A DNA stretch of 34,954 nucleotides from Tritrichomonas foetus (Eukaryota > Parabasalia > Tritrichomonadida > Tritrichomonadidae), in assembly GCA_001839685.1 (NCBI GenBank), contig MLAK01000951.1, positions 1 through 34,954 on the forward strand, given 5' to 3'. The notes beneath the pieces are model-generated. The model saw only the letters and a program-made list of their open reading frames with translations, was not told the DNA's origin and searched no databases. How positions within the stretch are numbered: position 1 is the first letter of the stretch; the number at the start of each line of letters is the position of its first letter. A program made the position numbers and the translations under genes. Shown piece by piece: positions 8,501 through 18,920 of the stretch.

Positions 8501-10989
8501 ACATCATCCATTGAAAATATGATCTTAACCAACGCCGAAGCACCAAAGTTTGACTCATCAGAATTATTGTTATGATTTTCTACAAATTTAATATTATGTG
8601 AGTTTGAATTGGTGTTGAAATCCTTAGTATTGAGTTTGAGTGTTTCAAGAGCATAACTATCCAAATATAAAAGAAATATGGCTGAGAGAGTAAAATCAGA
8701 AAATTTTTTTTCTTTCAATAAATAGAAAATTTGACGACATTTCAATAGAAAGTCATTCATATTCTTTTCAATGAATATATTGGAAATTTCAGCAATAAAA
8801 ATAAGCCATAAATCATTGTATCGACTACAGCAGGCTCTCTCCCAATCAATAAAACCAATTGGTGGTTTAATTGTCGATGGTTTTGAAGGAACATTAATAA
8901 CAAGAATTGAACGATTCACTGCTTCGACAATTGTATGTGAATTTTCTCTTATTATTGAATATATCGAACCAAGTCCAGTCGCAGAAATATGTCTTAGAAT
9001 CTTTAGCGCATTTCCACGGCAATAAGGTGAGTCATTAACTAACATACAGAAAGAATAGGTTTCTATTGATGAAATTAATGATTTGGGTGTATTTTCAGAT
9101 CGAATGATACTATAAAGCAAATGAAGACACTGTGAAGTAACTTCCTCAACAGAGCAAAAGAAATTATCAAAAATTTTCTGAACAAAAATTTCAATATTTC
9201 TTGGAACAAGAATCATTTTTGAATACACATGATTAGATGTTGCCGAAATTTGAAAATCAGAATGACACATGAATTTGATAAGTAAAAATGGAATATCAGT
9301 ATTTTCTAATATCTCTCTATCAATTACATATGGTATGACTTTTAATAATGAAGGAATTGCTTTCATAATTAAATCATTTTCTTCGATAATTTGACCATTC
9401 TGATTATTTAATGAGTTGGAATTGTCAGATGAATTAGTCGATGGATCACGACTTAATAAAGGTTTTGAAATTGGATCAAATGTTAAAAAATTATTTATTG
9501 ATAAAAAGTCAGAAATAGAATGATCAGATTCATCAATAATTGGTTGTAAATCAAGAACTTCATTTGTAACTTGCATAAAGCTATTTTCAGTGTATTTTTT
9601 AATTTTTTCTAACGAATCAATAACAGCTGGTCTTGCCATTTCATTAATTGATTCGATTTGCTTTTTTGTTACTTTACAAAACGAATTTTCATAAAAACTT
9701 TTACTATTTATTAATTTCAGAGCATCTAAAAAACTGACAAATTTTGAAGAAAAAATGTCCAATTTCAGAAAAGATGGAAGGAGGATTTTTTCAAATGCGG
9801 AAAATTCAACAGACACTAAATGAGCCAAAATATCACAAAAAATTGATGAACATATATTAAAATTAGCTTTGGTAAAAAATATTTTCATAAAGATTGAAGA
9901 AAATGAATCAGTAGTTTGTGATCCACAACAATTGAAAAAATGTGGATCATTTTCCGATTTATAATTGGAAATATCTCCACGAATTTGACGAAGAAATGCT
10001 TTTGCTGATCGTTCAACTTTTGTTTCATCCTCTGAATGTTTATAAACTTTATTCATATAGAATTGTGTTGACTTTTTCTGTTGTTGTGGTAATTTATTAA
10101 AAAGTACACAAATTAAATCAATTGCACCTTCTTTTACGTCAATTAAACCTTTAACTGACCAAGCAATTGTAAAGAATTCATTTAAAACATCTTCACTGCA
10201 ATCAACAAGTGAAAAAATTGAGGCGATAGCAGTTAACATTTCTGATGTGATTAATTTATGGCGTCTGCAGTATTTCAATGAATATAAAAGTGTGTCAATA
10301 AATGCTTGGTTCGCATAAACTTGACTAACAAGAGTGAAAATGTAACTATTTGATATATAGTCTGAAGAGTACTGTTCAAGTGAAAGTGAAATTTCTTCTA
10401 AAGATATTTTTGAAACATAATGAAATATTTCTGACCATGTTTTAATTAATTCAAAATGAAGTTGAGATAATTGATGATTATTTGTGATGCATAAAGTATA
10501 ACCACATTTTACTATTTTTGGAATTGGTTGTCTGTTTGGATATTGTATGAAAAGTGTTTTTATTAAGTCTGTCAAAACAATCAAATTCAAATAATGCAGA
10601 AATAGAAAATGATGAAAATATGAAGGCTGAAAAGAAATAGAATTAATTGATAATATTTCAGGTTGATGGCTTTGAGTTCGATTTAGTTCGTTCATGAATT
10701 TATTGCAGATATTGGATATAATCAAAATCGGGTTTGACGAAGCAAACGAAGCGAGTGTTGAAATGATATTGGAATACTTAAAATGGTTATGGGGGAAATC
10801 TTTCAAAAAGAGCTGAATAGCGTCGTTCAAATAAGATTCGTTCGTTTTGGTCGAATAATTGGGAAAATTATTGTGTTTATTTCCGGAAATCCAACTTTCA
10901 AAAAGTGAGAACTGATAGTCAACGTCGGGCGAAAATGAGTCGAGGAGGCTTGCCGAGAGGGCATCAAAAAGAGTTCCTTCCTCGCCCAT
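5545..10989 (-). CDS. Giant helical-repeat protein, probable Furry/Tao3/Mor2-like cell morphogenesis protein
   Basis: This 1814-aa uninterrupted ORF starts at an ATG. The protein is almost entirely amphipathic alpha-helical with HEAT/ARM-like character and has no membrane segment or catalytic motif. I read it as a Furry-family scaffold (Fry, Tao3, Mor2), which in other eukaryotes binds and activates NDR/LATS kinases for polarity and cytokinesis. The best clue is a segment at about residues 1390-1460 with WSQEAIRWAIACCDIKIGYR and SLVILNALQTELPQ. It matches the W..A..WA..C....I..RS..I...L pattern of the Furry C-terminal morphogenesis domain. Length is at the short end for the family (about 1800-3000 aa). 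Low-complexity stretches occur at about 495-515 (Ser/Asn) and in the basic-Ser tail near 1745-1770 (RKRSRTPRRWSSSMS), a possible kinase target. Alternatives are another HEAT-repeat scaffold. Recognition is from pattern, not search. Confidence 0.55.
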   Translation of the reverse strand: MGEEGTLFDALSASLLDSFSPDVDYQFSLFESWISGNKHNNFPNYSTKTNESYLNDAIQLFLKDFPHNHFKYSNIISTLASFASSNPILIISNICNKFMNELNRTQSHQPEILSINSISFQPSYFHHFLFLHYLNLIVLTDLIKTLFIQYPNRQPIPKIVKCGYTLCITNNHQLSQLHFELIKTWSEIFHYVSKISLEEISLSLEQYSSDYISNSYIFTLVSQVYANQAFIDTLLYSLKYCRRHKLITSEMLTAIASIFSLVDCSEDVLNEFFTIAWSVKGLIDVKEGAIDLICVLFNKLPQQQKKSTQFYMNKVYKHSEDETKVERSAKAFLRQIRGDISNYKSENDPHFFNCCGSQTTDSFSSIFMKIFFTKANFNICSSIFCDILAHLVSVEFSAFEKILLPSFLKLDIFSSKFVSFLDALKLINSKSFYENSFCKVTKKQIESINEMARPAVIDSLEKIKKYTENSFMQVTNEVLDLQPIIDESDHSISDFLSINNFLTFDPISKPLLSRDPSTNSSDNSNSLNNQNGQIIEENDLIMKAIPSLLKVIPYVIDREILENTDIPFLLIKFMCHSDFQISATSNHVYSKMILVPRNIEIFVQKIFDNFFCSVEEVTSQCLHLLYSIIRSENTPKSLISSIETYSFCMLVNDSPYCRGNALKILRHISATGLGSIYSIIRENSHTIVEAVNRSILVINVPSKPSTIKPPIGFIDWERACCSRYNDLWLIFIAEISNIFIEKNMNDFLLKCRQIFYLLKEKKFSDFTLSAIFLLYLDSYALETLKLNTKDFNTNSNSHNIKFVENHNNNSDESNFGASALVKIIFSMDDVGIHKNLITAYRYVNWRVIPLTISLFLSSPHYLIADIASALSFIIQNPCNFNNIISSIFRKFMEFLSTLQSHFIQLNINSAREIIWDEERISILRQHQDLCVNYCILISAAFNNIQEQISEDDCPLSYRQVLVQFLIHWAQLPPEFEKIQAYAINALIPIIHAGTVFADGYSFELPILEMMLQCQLSGYPVLDTLLLFHLDILLDVYVKNCLIRNKREAQPFFDAILAVIDYCNDASVLQAHLGYLILLALLIGIRYEEQNITYETKEPSIIILTKVASLFIDTVHDHIIKYNQGNGQIISESNDDSETRDNFSPKSIVNRFRFAAEQVIEAGFDILHVCTKITLAKSIVQVLTPFFQKIRLLPTHNFIVQGVPSKYRKFTVASFFDSMFEVSSTLNEEICDVFANFWYTLLQSRDNSVVVLLFLFENGSNEIKERTFGQILEREPALISKYLSKRCTFAYWYFMRTQRKLNTSSINWIIPVLTRSFTDFIDSAAPNYTACLHYSLLFIEECKELFEALIAVFGLEAVDSQFIWTREGPNNAIHAASIVADILVILVEQKQDAIVKWSQEAIRWAIACCDIKIGYRSLVILNALQTELPQSFIPLIAKAVLYHLSRVSEDDCQEVALFVGECFDIFYRQINNADVATFAFRFASLFLHCPAFEEHCLKRAIPIFLACTQHAVLMRSAQDILPDAFIPFLSNLETDDEAQQLLVQISEIASCPDLLLVAAAFLAKPLPFIDIGRTAKDIFSMQISSNDATKALTLYGKLLKTASGPLTESIFNISTDLLNRFEHSIERSCLVPIYQAALPKAAMMKSAVNFMTALLRIDPGIATLSKEAIVSNMYIDEIKKGLNELVDKSTEIVPITNCKQISQLNGIIDQTVPPKILPFSPQFEMFLGLRKDAETSPRKRSRTPRRWSSSMSLSSLSFFSKTALINHPDQSDFSDLKLMEIPIRPIKLNLLETANDEGESFHFVISPDEFLNLEE

Positions 10990-12092
10990 TTCAAATAAAA
11001 ATTCTGAATATAAATTTCTGAAACTTTTGATTCCTCATTGAAAAAATACACAAATTTTTGAGATAAATGATCATAAAAATAATTGATTGAAATGGTCAAT
11101 TATTTCTATCGCAAATAATGAAGAATCATCATATCTCGATGAAAAAAATACTATACGATTAAAATAATGGCTTAATTAGATTTAATATAGATATATACAT
11201 ATCATATAAAACCAAAATAATAGAAATATGTGAAATCAAAAATAGTTTGAATAACAATTAGTTGATTTTTTGTGAGTTAATTGATAATCATAAGATAATT
11301 TATCATTGATATGATTTGAACTATGATGCGCCAAGATACAATCCAAAATATTAATAAAAAGTCAAATTGATATCAGAATTATTCGGAGTGTCTGCTAAGT
11401 GGAATGCAGAAATACATAATTGATATTGAAAGCAAATGATATGAAAAAGGTTTATTATAAACATCAAAAAAGAATAATTTTGAAATTGAATTTATCAAAT
11501 GAATGAATATTGATGATAAAATGTTTTTTCTGATAACAATTAGACAAAATTCTAAAAAATTACTGCATATCTCTGGAAAGACAGAATAAACTAGGGAAAA
11601 TAGAATAATGAGATTAGAAAGTTTTTTGGATAAGATTCACAACTTTCAGAATTATCATAATCCGAGGTAGTTTCATATTTAATGATACTTTTGATTATTA
11701 AAGCAATAATATATTGATGAAAAGGACGAATAATATCACTGTGATTACTTGTTCCTTTAATTCAAGACTATTTTATTTTGGTAATAAGAAGAAATAAAAA
11801 TAATAAGACGAAATAACCAGAATCTGGAATTATTCTAATGATATTCGAAGATGAACTGACATAACATCATTTCTTGACACTTTTCCATTTTGACAAATAA
11901 TTCATTCAAATCGCAACAAATTATTCATTCAAAAAAGAATCATGATTTTTCATTTAAAACCAAATATACGCTGAAAATTCTGAAAGAGTAAAAAATGTGT
12001 CATGATTGAATATTCTTATTCGACATAAGAAGTTTTTCAATCAAAAAATTTTAGTGGAAAATTTTTCATTAAAATTTTCCAGAAAAGCAGGA
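10990..12092. other. Shared 5' region between two divergent giant genes
   Basis: This 1.1-kb AT-rich spacer separates the head-to-head Furry-like and HECT genes and must carry both promoters. I find no ORF, RNA gene or clear repeat. An initiator-like TCATT is present for the HECT gene; none is obvious close to the Furry-like start. Confidence 0.55.
12066..12070 (+). promoter_or_regulatory. Initiator-like motif (TCATT) of the HECT gene
   Basis: TCATT lies 25 nt before the ATG at 12093, counted from its A. This supports that ATG over the upstream in-frame TTG at 12006. It is a match to the trichomonad Inr consensus; start-site use is inferred. Confidence 0.4.
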
Positions 12093-15000
12093 ATGAGTAT
12101 GAAATCAACTTTCTCGTCCGATACATCAAGTCAAACTCATAACCAACAACTATCCTCTCACTTTAGAAAAGAGTGTCTTCGAATCGAAAGTCAATCACTC
12201 AACGACAGCGATCTCCTATTTATTTTCCGCTACGCAGTCAACTCATTGAGTCTAGAAATGGACGAAATCGCTATATTTGATTTGGCCAATCTTTTCAGTG
12301 TTATGTGGAACTACAACATAGAGCTTATTTCACAAAATTTGAATTCATTAATAGATATATCGAAATCATCAGTGACAGCATTAATCGTTACATCATCATT
12401 TTTTTCAACATGTGTTCTCGCAACCAGCACTCCAGAATTTTGTGAAAAATTTGTCGATGATTGTTTTTCAGAATTAATAAATAATTACGACAAATTCAAA
12501 GATGAAACATGTGATTCGTTTTTAATATTTAATCACGTGTTTAATCGTAAATTTATTTATTTATTTATTGAATCGATTCTTTGTTGTCTCCCTTTTTCGA
12601 TTAAATATTCTTCTGATTTTATTCCATTAGTTTTTTCTGACCAACAAATTGGATGCCACAATGAACTATGTGAATTTTATATCACCAATGGATATATTGA
12701 TATTTTACCACGAAAGATTTTTACATCTTTGCTCTATCTCGAACTTGCATCACCTTATATTTTATTGAGTATTTTACAGAATATCACTGATGAAGAACTT
12801 TCCACTGTCTATCAAAGCATTTTCACAAGAGTGGTCTCATTACATGACTCAAAGCTAGCTCATCTTCTAATTTGTAAATTCGCTCAATTACCAAACGATT
12901 GTGCTCACAATTTCCTAAATCAACTAGATGATAAATTAGCCACTCATCCAGTCAAAAAAATCCAAATTTTGCTTGATATTGCATGCAATGAAGATTTTCC
13001 ATCTGAAATTCTTTTATATTTATATAAATTCAAAATTGTCCTACCAATGGAGCTCTCTAGAAAAATTACATCTTTACCAGAAAATCAAGAGTGCTTATTT
13101 GTAATGTCTGCGAATCCACTTGCATTTATCGATAATGATGTTATAAATGAAGTTTTACATAATACAGAAAATTTAGATCTTTTTTTAAAACTTTTCAGAA
13201 ATCCACAAACCAATAGTTCCCATCCAATTTTCAGTGATGTTAAATTTTGGTCACATATCATTAAACTTTTAAACGATTCATTGAACAAATCAGCAATCAA
13301 TGTTTTTATTGGTCATAATCCTGCGACAGTTTCCGAACGACTCATTCAATTATTTAAATATAATTTCCCACAAAACATGAATGATAAGTTTTTCCACTTT
13401 GCTTATAAAGTTTTGAAATTATGCGGCAATACATTGTTTTCCGCTTTTTCAGGAAGAGAAGAATTAAAAGAAATCATTTCAAAAATCCAGGGTTTTATTT
13501 CATATCGTTTTTTCAGACTTTTGACAACTATTAAGCCATTTGTTCCATTCTTTACAATTATTCCTTCTAATTATTCTATGATGTGTGGAATGGCTTATAT
13601 AAATCTTAATTCAAAGAAACAAAATAATGTTAATCCACCAATTAATCTTGAAATTCTATTTAAACATTTTACAATTGAAGATCAAACAGAAGAATCACTT
13701 CAAGAAATAGCAAATTTTATTATTGAAAAAAAATCCAATTATTTTGAATATGAACATCTTTCATCAAAAGCACTTTCTTTTGTAACCGTTGCACATTTAT
13801 TTGCCTCTAATGCAATTAATAGTTTTTCTGAAATAAATATTAATAGTTTTTTTCCTGTAAATTTAATTTGTCCATTTTGTACAATTGTAAATTCGGATTT
13901 TAGTCGGTTTTCACCATCGAAAATGCCATATTTGGAAAATTCTATAAATCCTTCAATCAGAAACTTTTATAATAATGAAAACATGACGAAAATGTTATGT
14001 ACATTTTTAAATGAGTTTACACCAAATGAAACTCATAATTCATTTTTTGGTTCCTTTATAAATAGCATTTCTACATTTTTCAATATAATATTAAGTATGA
14101 AATCATGCTTATTAGATATTCTTACTATTTTTCAGAAAAACCCAATTTTTTTTGATGTTGATGCTCCTTATTCACAGTCAGTTGCCAAATTCGTTAAAAA
14201 ACTGACTTTTGACGCTGAAAAAGCTGAAGAAAATAAATTTGTGCCTATTCTCAATAAAATTACAGAATTAACTCACTATTTTGTTCAATTAATATTCAAA
14301 TATCCAGCACCATTTTCTACCCAACATTTAAATACGACTGCTATTCACGATTTGATTTCTCATCAATTGGGACTTGGCAATATTACTTTAGAATTAATTG
14401 ATTTTTTTGTTTATTCAAATATTTATCCAATAGTTTCTTCTATCCCGAATTTTTCTGAATATATTGCAAAAATTGGAATGTCTGTAGCTGATCAAGAAAA
14501 TAGGGACGATTTATTGAGTAATGTGATGACTTTTGGTGAGAAAAGCAAAGCATTGAAATATTATCTTCCTTTTCTAGAATTAGATATATCACCGCGATAT
14601 AAAAGTGTGATATTATTGAGTTTAGATAACTCAATTAGAAATATAGTATCCATCAATACATTTATAAATTTTATTAATTCTTTAGCTTTTCCAGTTGATA
14701 TTAATTTATTCAATATTGTCAATATTATTCAAAACTTTTTATTTGACTCACCAACAGTGATTAATTATAATTTAGTTTATTTTGAAAGATTTGAAAATAA
14801 TTTAATCTTAAAAAATAAATGTTTCCATAAAAAAGTTGAATACTATGTTAATGAAAATCGTTATTCATTGAATGAATGTTTTAGGCTATGGGAAATAAAT
14901 GGTAAAAATTGTATTATTGCAAAACCAGAAAAGGCAATTTTATATAAAAATTCTGAATACTCGCAAGGATTTATTAACACACTTTTAGATAATACTCGAA

Positions 15001-18000
15001 CGAAACCAACACGGCAACTATTTTGTACATTGATTTCAATTATTCCGCATTTCCCGTTCTTGCTGAATGAATATGAGCATATAGATGAGTTATTTCTCGA
15101 ATGTTTTGATTTATTTACTTTCTATGATGAATATTATCAAAAAACTTTTGTAGATGATGCTGATCAAACATGTTCAGATAATTTTCAACTGGCATATGCA
15201 GCTGCACATTTTCTTTCATCATTTGTATCAATTACAAAAGTTGCAGATCGTTTCTTTCATTGGGCATTTCCACGTTTGAATTCTTTTAGTCCAGGTCAAA
15301 TGTTTGTTTTCATTTCAATATTAATACCATTTATTACTAAAATTACTGCACAGCATGTCATTATATCATTTATGATGAGGTATAGTTGGGTTTCTATGTT
15401 GCCTCTATATATTGAAACACAGAAAAAGTTCGGAAACAAAATATCCGATTATAATGTCATTCATTTATTGAGAATCACATCTAAATTTTTTTTTGTATAT
15501 ATAAATCGAATGCAGCCTGAATCCGTATCAACTTGTGATGAACTTACTTTGTTGCAAAATCCATTTGAAGTTTCATTTAATCACAACGTTTTAATTCCGA
15601 TTTTACCGATTATGAATAATTCATATACCACAATTTTTCATTTTTCAATGGACGAATCTGTGTTTATTACCAGTAATTTCTTTAAGAATGATATTTTGCA
15701 TAGTTTTGAAAAAGAAAAACGATTTTTCGATTTTGGTTTATTTGTAAATAAGCCAGCCAAATTGAATTTATCTGGTTTCCCTGATATTAATCCAGAATCG
15801 TTTAATTTTCTTTCAGAGCAAGTGCAATCTTTATTATTATTAAAAAGCATTAAAAAAATTGAAACATTAACTCCAAGAATGCATAGATATTTATTATCTA
15901 AACCCAATTGGGTTTTTCATTATCTTACAAAACCACCACATTTTTTACTAACGCCAGCTCATTATGTCATTTTAAATCAAGTTGTTAAAGAGCTTGAAGA
16001 AATCAAAGATCAAGATGATATATCAATAGAAATTTTTTTATCTCATATCTATTGTATTGATACAATTTTCACAATTTTTTATAATCCAACAGGTTGTCTC
16101 CAAAACAAAAATACTGTCAAAGAAAGTTGTGACTTATTTAAAGAATATACAATCAATAATGAGTATGCGTTAAAACGAACTCTTCAAGTAATAAGTCGAG
16201 AAATTTCAACACAAAGCCCATATTATATCAATGAATTGCTTTTGCTAGTCTTTTCTTTAATGCATGCTAAGAATTTTAAGAAACTTTTCGTTGAAAATTG
16301 TGCTGACAAAATTATTCGAATTGTTGGTTCACCTTTGTTTCTGAAAACTATTAAATTAGCTTTAATAACTATTTCAATCTTTGTAAAAATTGATTACGTT
16401 ACAGATGAAGTTCTACAACTTATGAGATTCGCATTAAAAAGTAGTGAACCTGCTTATATTCAAATAACTCTCGAATTGGCATATCATTTAAATGAACAAA
16501 ACAAAGCAAAATTACATAACGATATTCTATTTCTACTAGACAAATCTATTAATAATTCCGAGCATAATTTAACTCAATATGATTATGCTACTTCTCTACC
16601 ACCACTTTTTGACATTGATATTGGCGATGCCGAAGATTATGATTTTATAAGTAGTATGATCAGATTAAATAAATCGGGAAAAACAAATGTTCTTTCTGTA
16701 ATATTCAAGCGTTTCCCAAATATTGCGAAATATCGAACCAATAAATTATTATCATTGCTTAAAGCCCAACTTAACCTACCAAAAAAGAACCTTACATATA
16801 TCGGCGATATAATTGACGTTCTCTGCCCCAAACGTAAAGATAAATATTCTGCTTCTGCTTCACCAGAAACCACCAATGAGCCACTCACAGGAATACAAGA
16901 TAGAATTGTTAATGAAACAGTTGATAGAGATGCTAATAGAACATCTGAACTTCATAATGAACAAAATGATACAGTTGCAGATAGATCAAATAAAACTATT
17001 GTTGAAACTGACATGAATAAGAAAACTAACATTCCAAATCATATTTTTTCAAAAGCGCCAGAATTTTGGCAAATAATTTCTGATCATCTTTCTTGGTTCC
17101 AAAATGAAATTAATAAGAATCCAGCCTTACTACAGAAAGAGTTTGTATTTTTAACAAACTATTTGGAATTGCTTTCATTTATGCAAAAATCAACTTATTT
17201 CAGGACACAACAAAGGAAGAAATTGAGAAGAGAGATAGTTCATTTACATATTCGACGAAGTTTCATTTTACGAGATTCGTTTTTACATTTACGATTCACA
17301 AGTTCTGATCGAATACTTTCACAATTTCGAATTAGGTTTACAAATGAATCAGGTGCAGATTTAGGTGGTCTGAAAAAGGATTGGTTTACTTCTTTAGTGA
17401 AAGAACTTTTTGATCCAAACTACGCACTATTTATGCCATCTGAAAATGGTCGTTCCTACCAGCCAAACCCTTCATCGAATGTCAATCAAGACCATATTGA
17501 TTATTTCACATTTGCAGGCCAAATTATTGCACGAGCAATGATTGAAGGTGTTTGTGTTGATGCACATTTAACCACTTCGTTCATTAAACAAATTCTTGGA
17601 TGTCCTGTTTGTTTAAGAGATCTAGAAGACATTGATATTCAACTATATAATTCATTGGTTTGGATATTAGAAAATCCAGTAAATTCCCTCGATATGAGAT
17701 TTACTACTGATTATAAAGATATTGATGTACTCAAAACAGTAGATTTGGTAAAAGGTGGCTCGGAAATTGTAGTCACTGATGATAACAAAGAGGAGTTTGT
17801 GAGACTCATGTTTGAATATCGAATGAAAGGCCAAATAAGTGAGCAAATTAATGCATTTTTGAAAGGATTTTATCTATTAATACCGAAAGAAGAAATTCAA
17901 ATATTTACACCGAACGAGCTCGATTTACTGATTTGTGGTGTTCCTGAAATTGATGTAAATGACTTACGTGAAAATTGTGACTTTTCAAGACCTTATCATA

Positions 18001-18296
18001 AAGAGCATCATGTTATTGATATGTTCTTTAATGTTATTTCGAAATGGGGGCATGAGGATCTTGCTAAGTTACTTCTTTTTATAACAGGATCATCACAGGT
18101 TCCAGTTGGTGGCTTCAAAATGCTGAAGGAGTCGAAACAACCAATTATCATTGCACCAGGAGGGAATAATGGCAGATTACCACAGGCTCACACGTGCATG
18201 AACATTCTTGATCTTCCTGAATATCAAAATGAAGATGAATTACGAGAAAAACTTCTTTTCTCGATCAACGAATGCAATTCTTTTGGATTTGCATAA
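12093..18296 (+). CDS. HECT-type E3 ubiquitin ligase (HUWE1/Tom1/UPL1 group)
   Basis: This 2067-aa protein transfers ubiquitin from an E2 to substrates through a thioester on a HECT cysteine. The first ATG of the frame is 12093; the frame extends upstream only by TTG-led codons. About 1700 N-terminal residues are helical, without recognisable UBA or WWE modules. A Ser/Thr/Asn/Asp-rich linker lies at about 1585-1645. The C-terminal HECT domain is about 1730-2067. It opens with FRIRFTNESGADLGGLKKDW and carries the catalytic motif LPQAHTCMNILDLPEY with C2035. It ends NECNSFGFA, the terminus style of HUWE1/Tom1/UPL1 ligases. The large size also fits that group. The domain looks intact, so it should be active. 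It is divergent from the Furry-like gene across 1.1 kb. Codon use is AT-rich. Substrates cannot be predicted. Confidence 0.93.
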   Translation: MSMKSTFSSDTSSQTHNQQLSSHFRKECLRIESQSLNDSDLLFIFRYAVNSLSLEMDEIAIFDLANLFSVMWNYNIELISQNLNSLIDISKSSVTALIVTSSFFSTCVLATSTPEFCEKFVDDCFSELINNYDKFKDETCDSFLIFNHVFNRKFIYLFIESILCCLPFSIKYSSDFIPLVFSDQQIGCHNELCEFYITNGYIDILPRKIFTSLLYLELASPYILLSILQNITDEELSTVYQSIFTRVVSLHDSKLAHLLICKFAQLPNDCAHNFLNQLDDKLATHPVKKIQILLDIACNEDFPSEILLYLYKFKIVLPMELSRKITSLPENQECLFVMSANPLAFIDNDVINEVLHNTENLDLFLKLFRNPQTNSSHPIFSDVKFWSHIIKLLNDSLNKSAINVFIGHNPATVSERLIQLFKYNFPQNMNDKFFHFAYKVLKLCGNTLFSAFSGREELKEIISKIQGFISYRFFRLLTTIKPFVPFFTIIPSNYSMMCGMAYINLNSKKQNNVNPPINLEILFKHFTIEDQTEESLQEIANFIIEKKSNYFEYEHLSSKALSFVTVAHLFASNAINSFSEININSFFPVNLICPFCTIVNSDFSRFSPSKMPYLENSINPSIRNFYNNENMTKMLCTFLNEFTPNETHNSFFGSFINSISTFFNIILSMKSCLLDILTIFQKNPIFFDVDAPYSQSVAKFVKKLTFDAEKAEENKFVPILNKITELTHYFVQLIFKYPAPFSTQHLNTTAIHDLISHQLGLGNITLELIDFFVYSNIYPIVSSIPNFSEYIAKIGMSVADQENRDDLLSNVMTFGEKSKALKYYLPFLELDISPRYKSVILLSLDNSIRNIVSINTFINFINSLAFPVDINLFNIVNIIQNFLFDSPTVINYNLVYFERFENNLILKNKCFHKKVEYYVNENRYSLNECFRLWEINGKNCIIAKPEKAILYKNSEYSQGFINTLLDNTRTKPTRQLFCTLISIIPHFPFLLNEYEHIDELFLECFDLFTFYDEYYQKTFVDDADQTCSDNFQLAYAAAHFLSSFVSITKVADRFFHWAFPRLNSFSPGQMFVFISILIPFITKITAQHVIISFMMRYSWVSMLPLYIETQKKFGNKISDYNVIHLLRITSKFFFVYINRMQPESVSTCDELTLLQNPFEVSFNHNVLIPILPIMNNSYTTIFHFSMDESVFITSNFFKNDILHSFEKEKRFFDFGLFVNKPAKLNLSGFPDINPESFNFLSEQVQSLLLLKSIKKIETLTPRMHRYLLSKPNWVFHYLTKPPHFLLTPAHYVILNQVVKELEEIKDQDDISIEIFLSHIYCIDTIFTIFYNPTGCLQNKNTVKESCDLFKEYTINNEYALKRTLQVISREISTQSPYYINELLLLVFSLMHAKNFKKLFVENCADKIIRIVGSPLFLKTIKLALITISIFVKIDYVTDEVLQLMRFALKSSEPAYIQITLELAYHLNEQNKAKLHNDILFLLDKSINNSEHNLTQYDYATSLPPLFDIDIGDAEDYDFISSMIRLNKSGKTNVLSVIFKRFPNIAKYRTNKLLSLLKAQLNLPKKNLTYIGDIIDVLCPKRKDKYSASASPETTNEPLTGIQDRIVNETVDRDANRTSELHNEQNDTVADRSNKTIVETDMNKKTNIPNHIFSKAPEFWQIISDHLSWFQNEINKNPALLQKEFVFLTNYLELLSFMQKSTYFRTQQRKKLRREIVHLHIRRSFILRDSFLHLRFTSSDRILSQFRIRFTNESGADLGGLKKDWFTSLVKELFDPNYALFMPSENGRSYQPNPSSNVNQDHIDYFTFAGQIIARAMIEGVCVDAHLTTSFIKQILGCPVCLRDLEDIDIQLYNSLVWILENPVNSLDMRFTTDYKDIDVLKTVDLVKGGSEIVVTDDNKEEFVRLMFEYRMKGQISEQINAFLKGFYLLIPKEEIQIFTPNELDLLICGVPEIDVNDLRENCDFSRPYHKEHHVIDMFFNVISKWGHEDLAKLLLFITGSSQVPVGGFKMLKESKQPIIIAPGGNNGRLPQAHTCMNILDLPEYQNEDELREKLLFSINECNSFGFA

Positions 18297-18920
18297 TGAT
18301 CAATTGTGAAGTAGCTCTTTTCAGTCAATAATAATGATTAGTTATTTTAACACAGTTATTCTACAATGTTATATTCTCCAGTGTAATATTAATAGATTTT
18401 GCGATTAAAGTTTTATTTGTAATTCAAATTTCTTCTTAGATAGAATGATTTATTTTGCTTATTATTATATATTATATATATGATGTTTAACATCATGAAA
18501 GTTTTTGATGTATTGTTTGGTGTTTAATCTTCATTTGATGTGAATTATTCTAGCGGTTTTCAGAAAAAACTTTCGAGGTGAAAATGAAAAAAATTAACCA
18601 GTGGACGATAACACGATAGATAATTTTTTTCTCATAAGAAATTATCTCAAGCATTCAAACGAAATTGAGATTATTGACCAAAAACCCTATCAAAACATTT
18701 CCAAAAATCTTTCAAATTATTCAATTATGATTTAAAAAGTGATATAAATGAGATGTATACAAACAAAAGTACACAACCTGGAAATACGTTTATTTTCATT
18801 AAATGAACTGAACTTTTTCGAATCTTGGAAACAACTTCCCGACTCTCTGATGCTTAATTTACAGCAACGAATTTTTGCTGAATAGATCTCAACCAATAAA
18901 AAATGCCAAAATTCGCTTGA
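18297..18920. other. 3' region of the HECT gene; a short perfect hairpin
   Basis: There is no gene here. At 18480-18496 the sequence ATGATGTTTAACATCAT forms an 8-bp stem around one base, a possible cruciform or RNA hairpin, 184 nt after the HECT stop. Nothing else stands out. Confidence 0.45.

Noticed and set aside
9038..9049. ACTAACATACAG on the plus strand, close to the trichomonad 3' intron motif ACTAACACACAG
   Set aside because: It lies antisense inside the uninterrupted 1814-aa coding region on the minus strand, so it cannot be a splice site of that gene, and no plus-strand gene is there.
12006..12092. N-terminal 29-residue extension of the HECT ligase starting at TTG
   Set aside because: TTG starts are not expected in this eukaryote and an initiator-like TCATT falls inside the extension. 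The first ATG is 12093.
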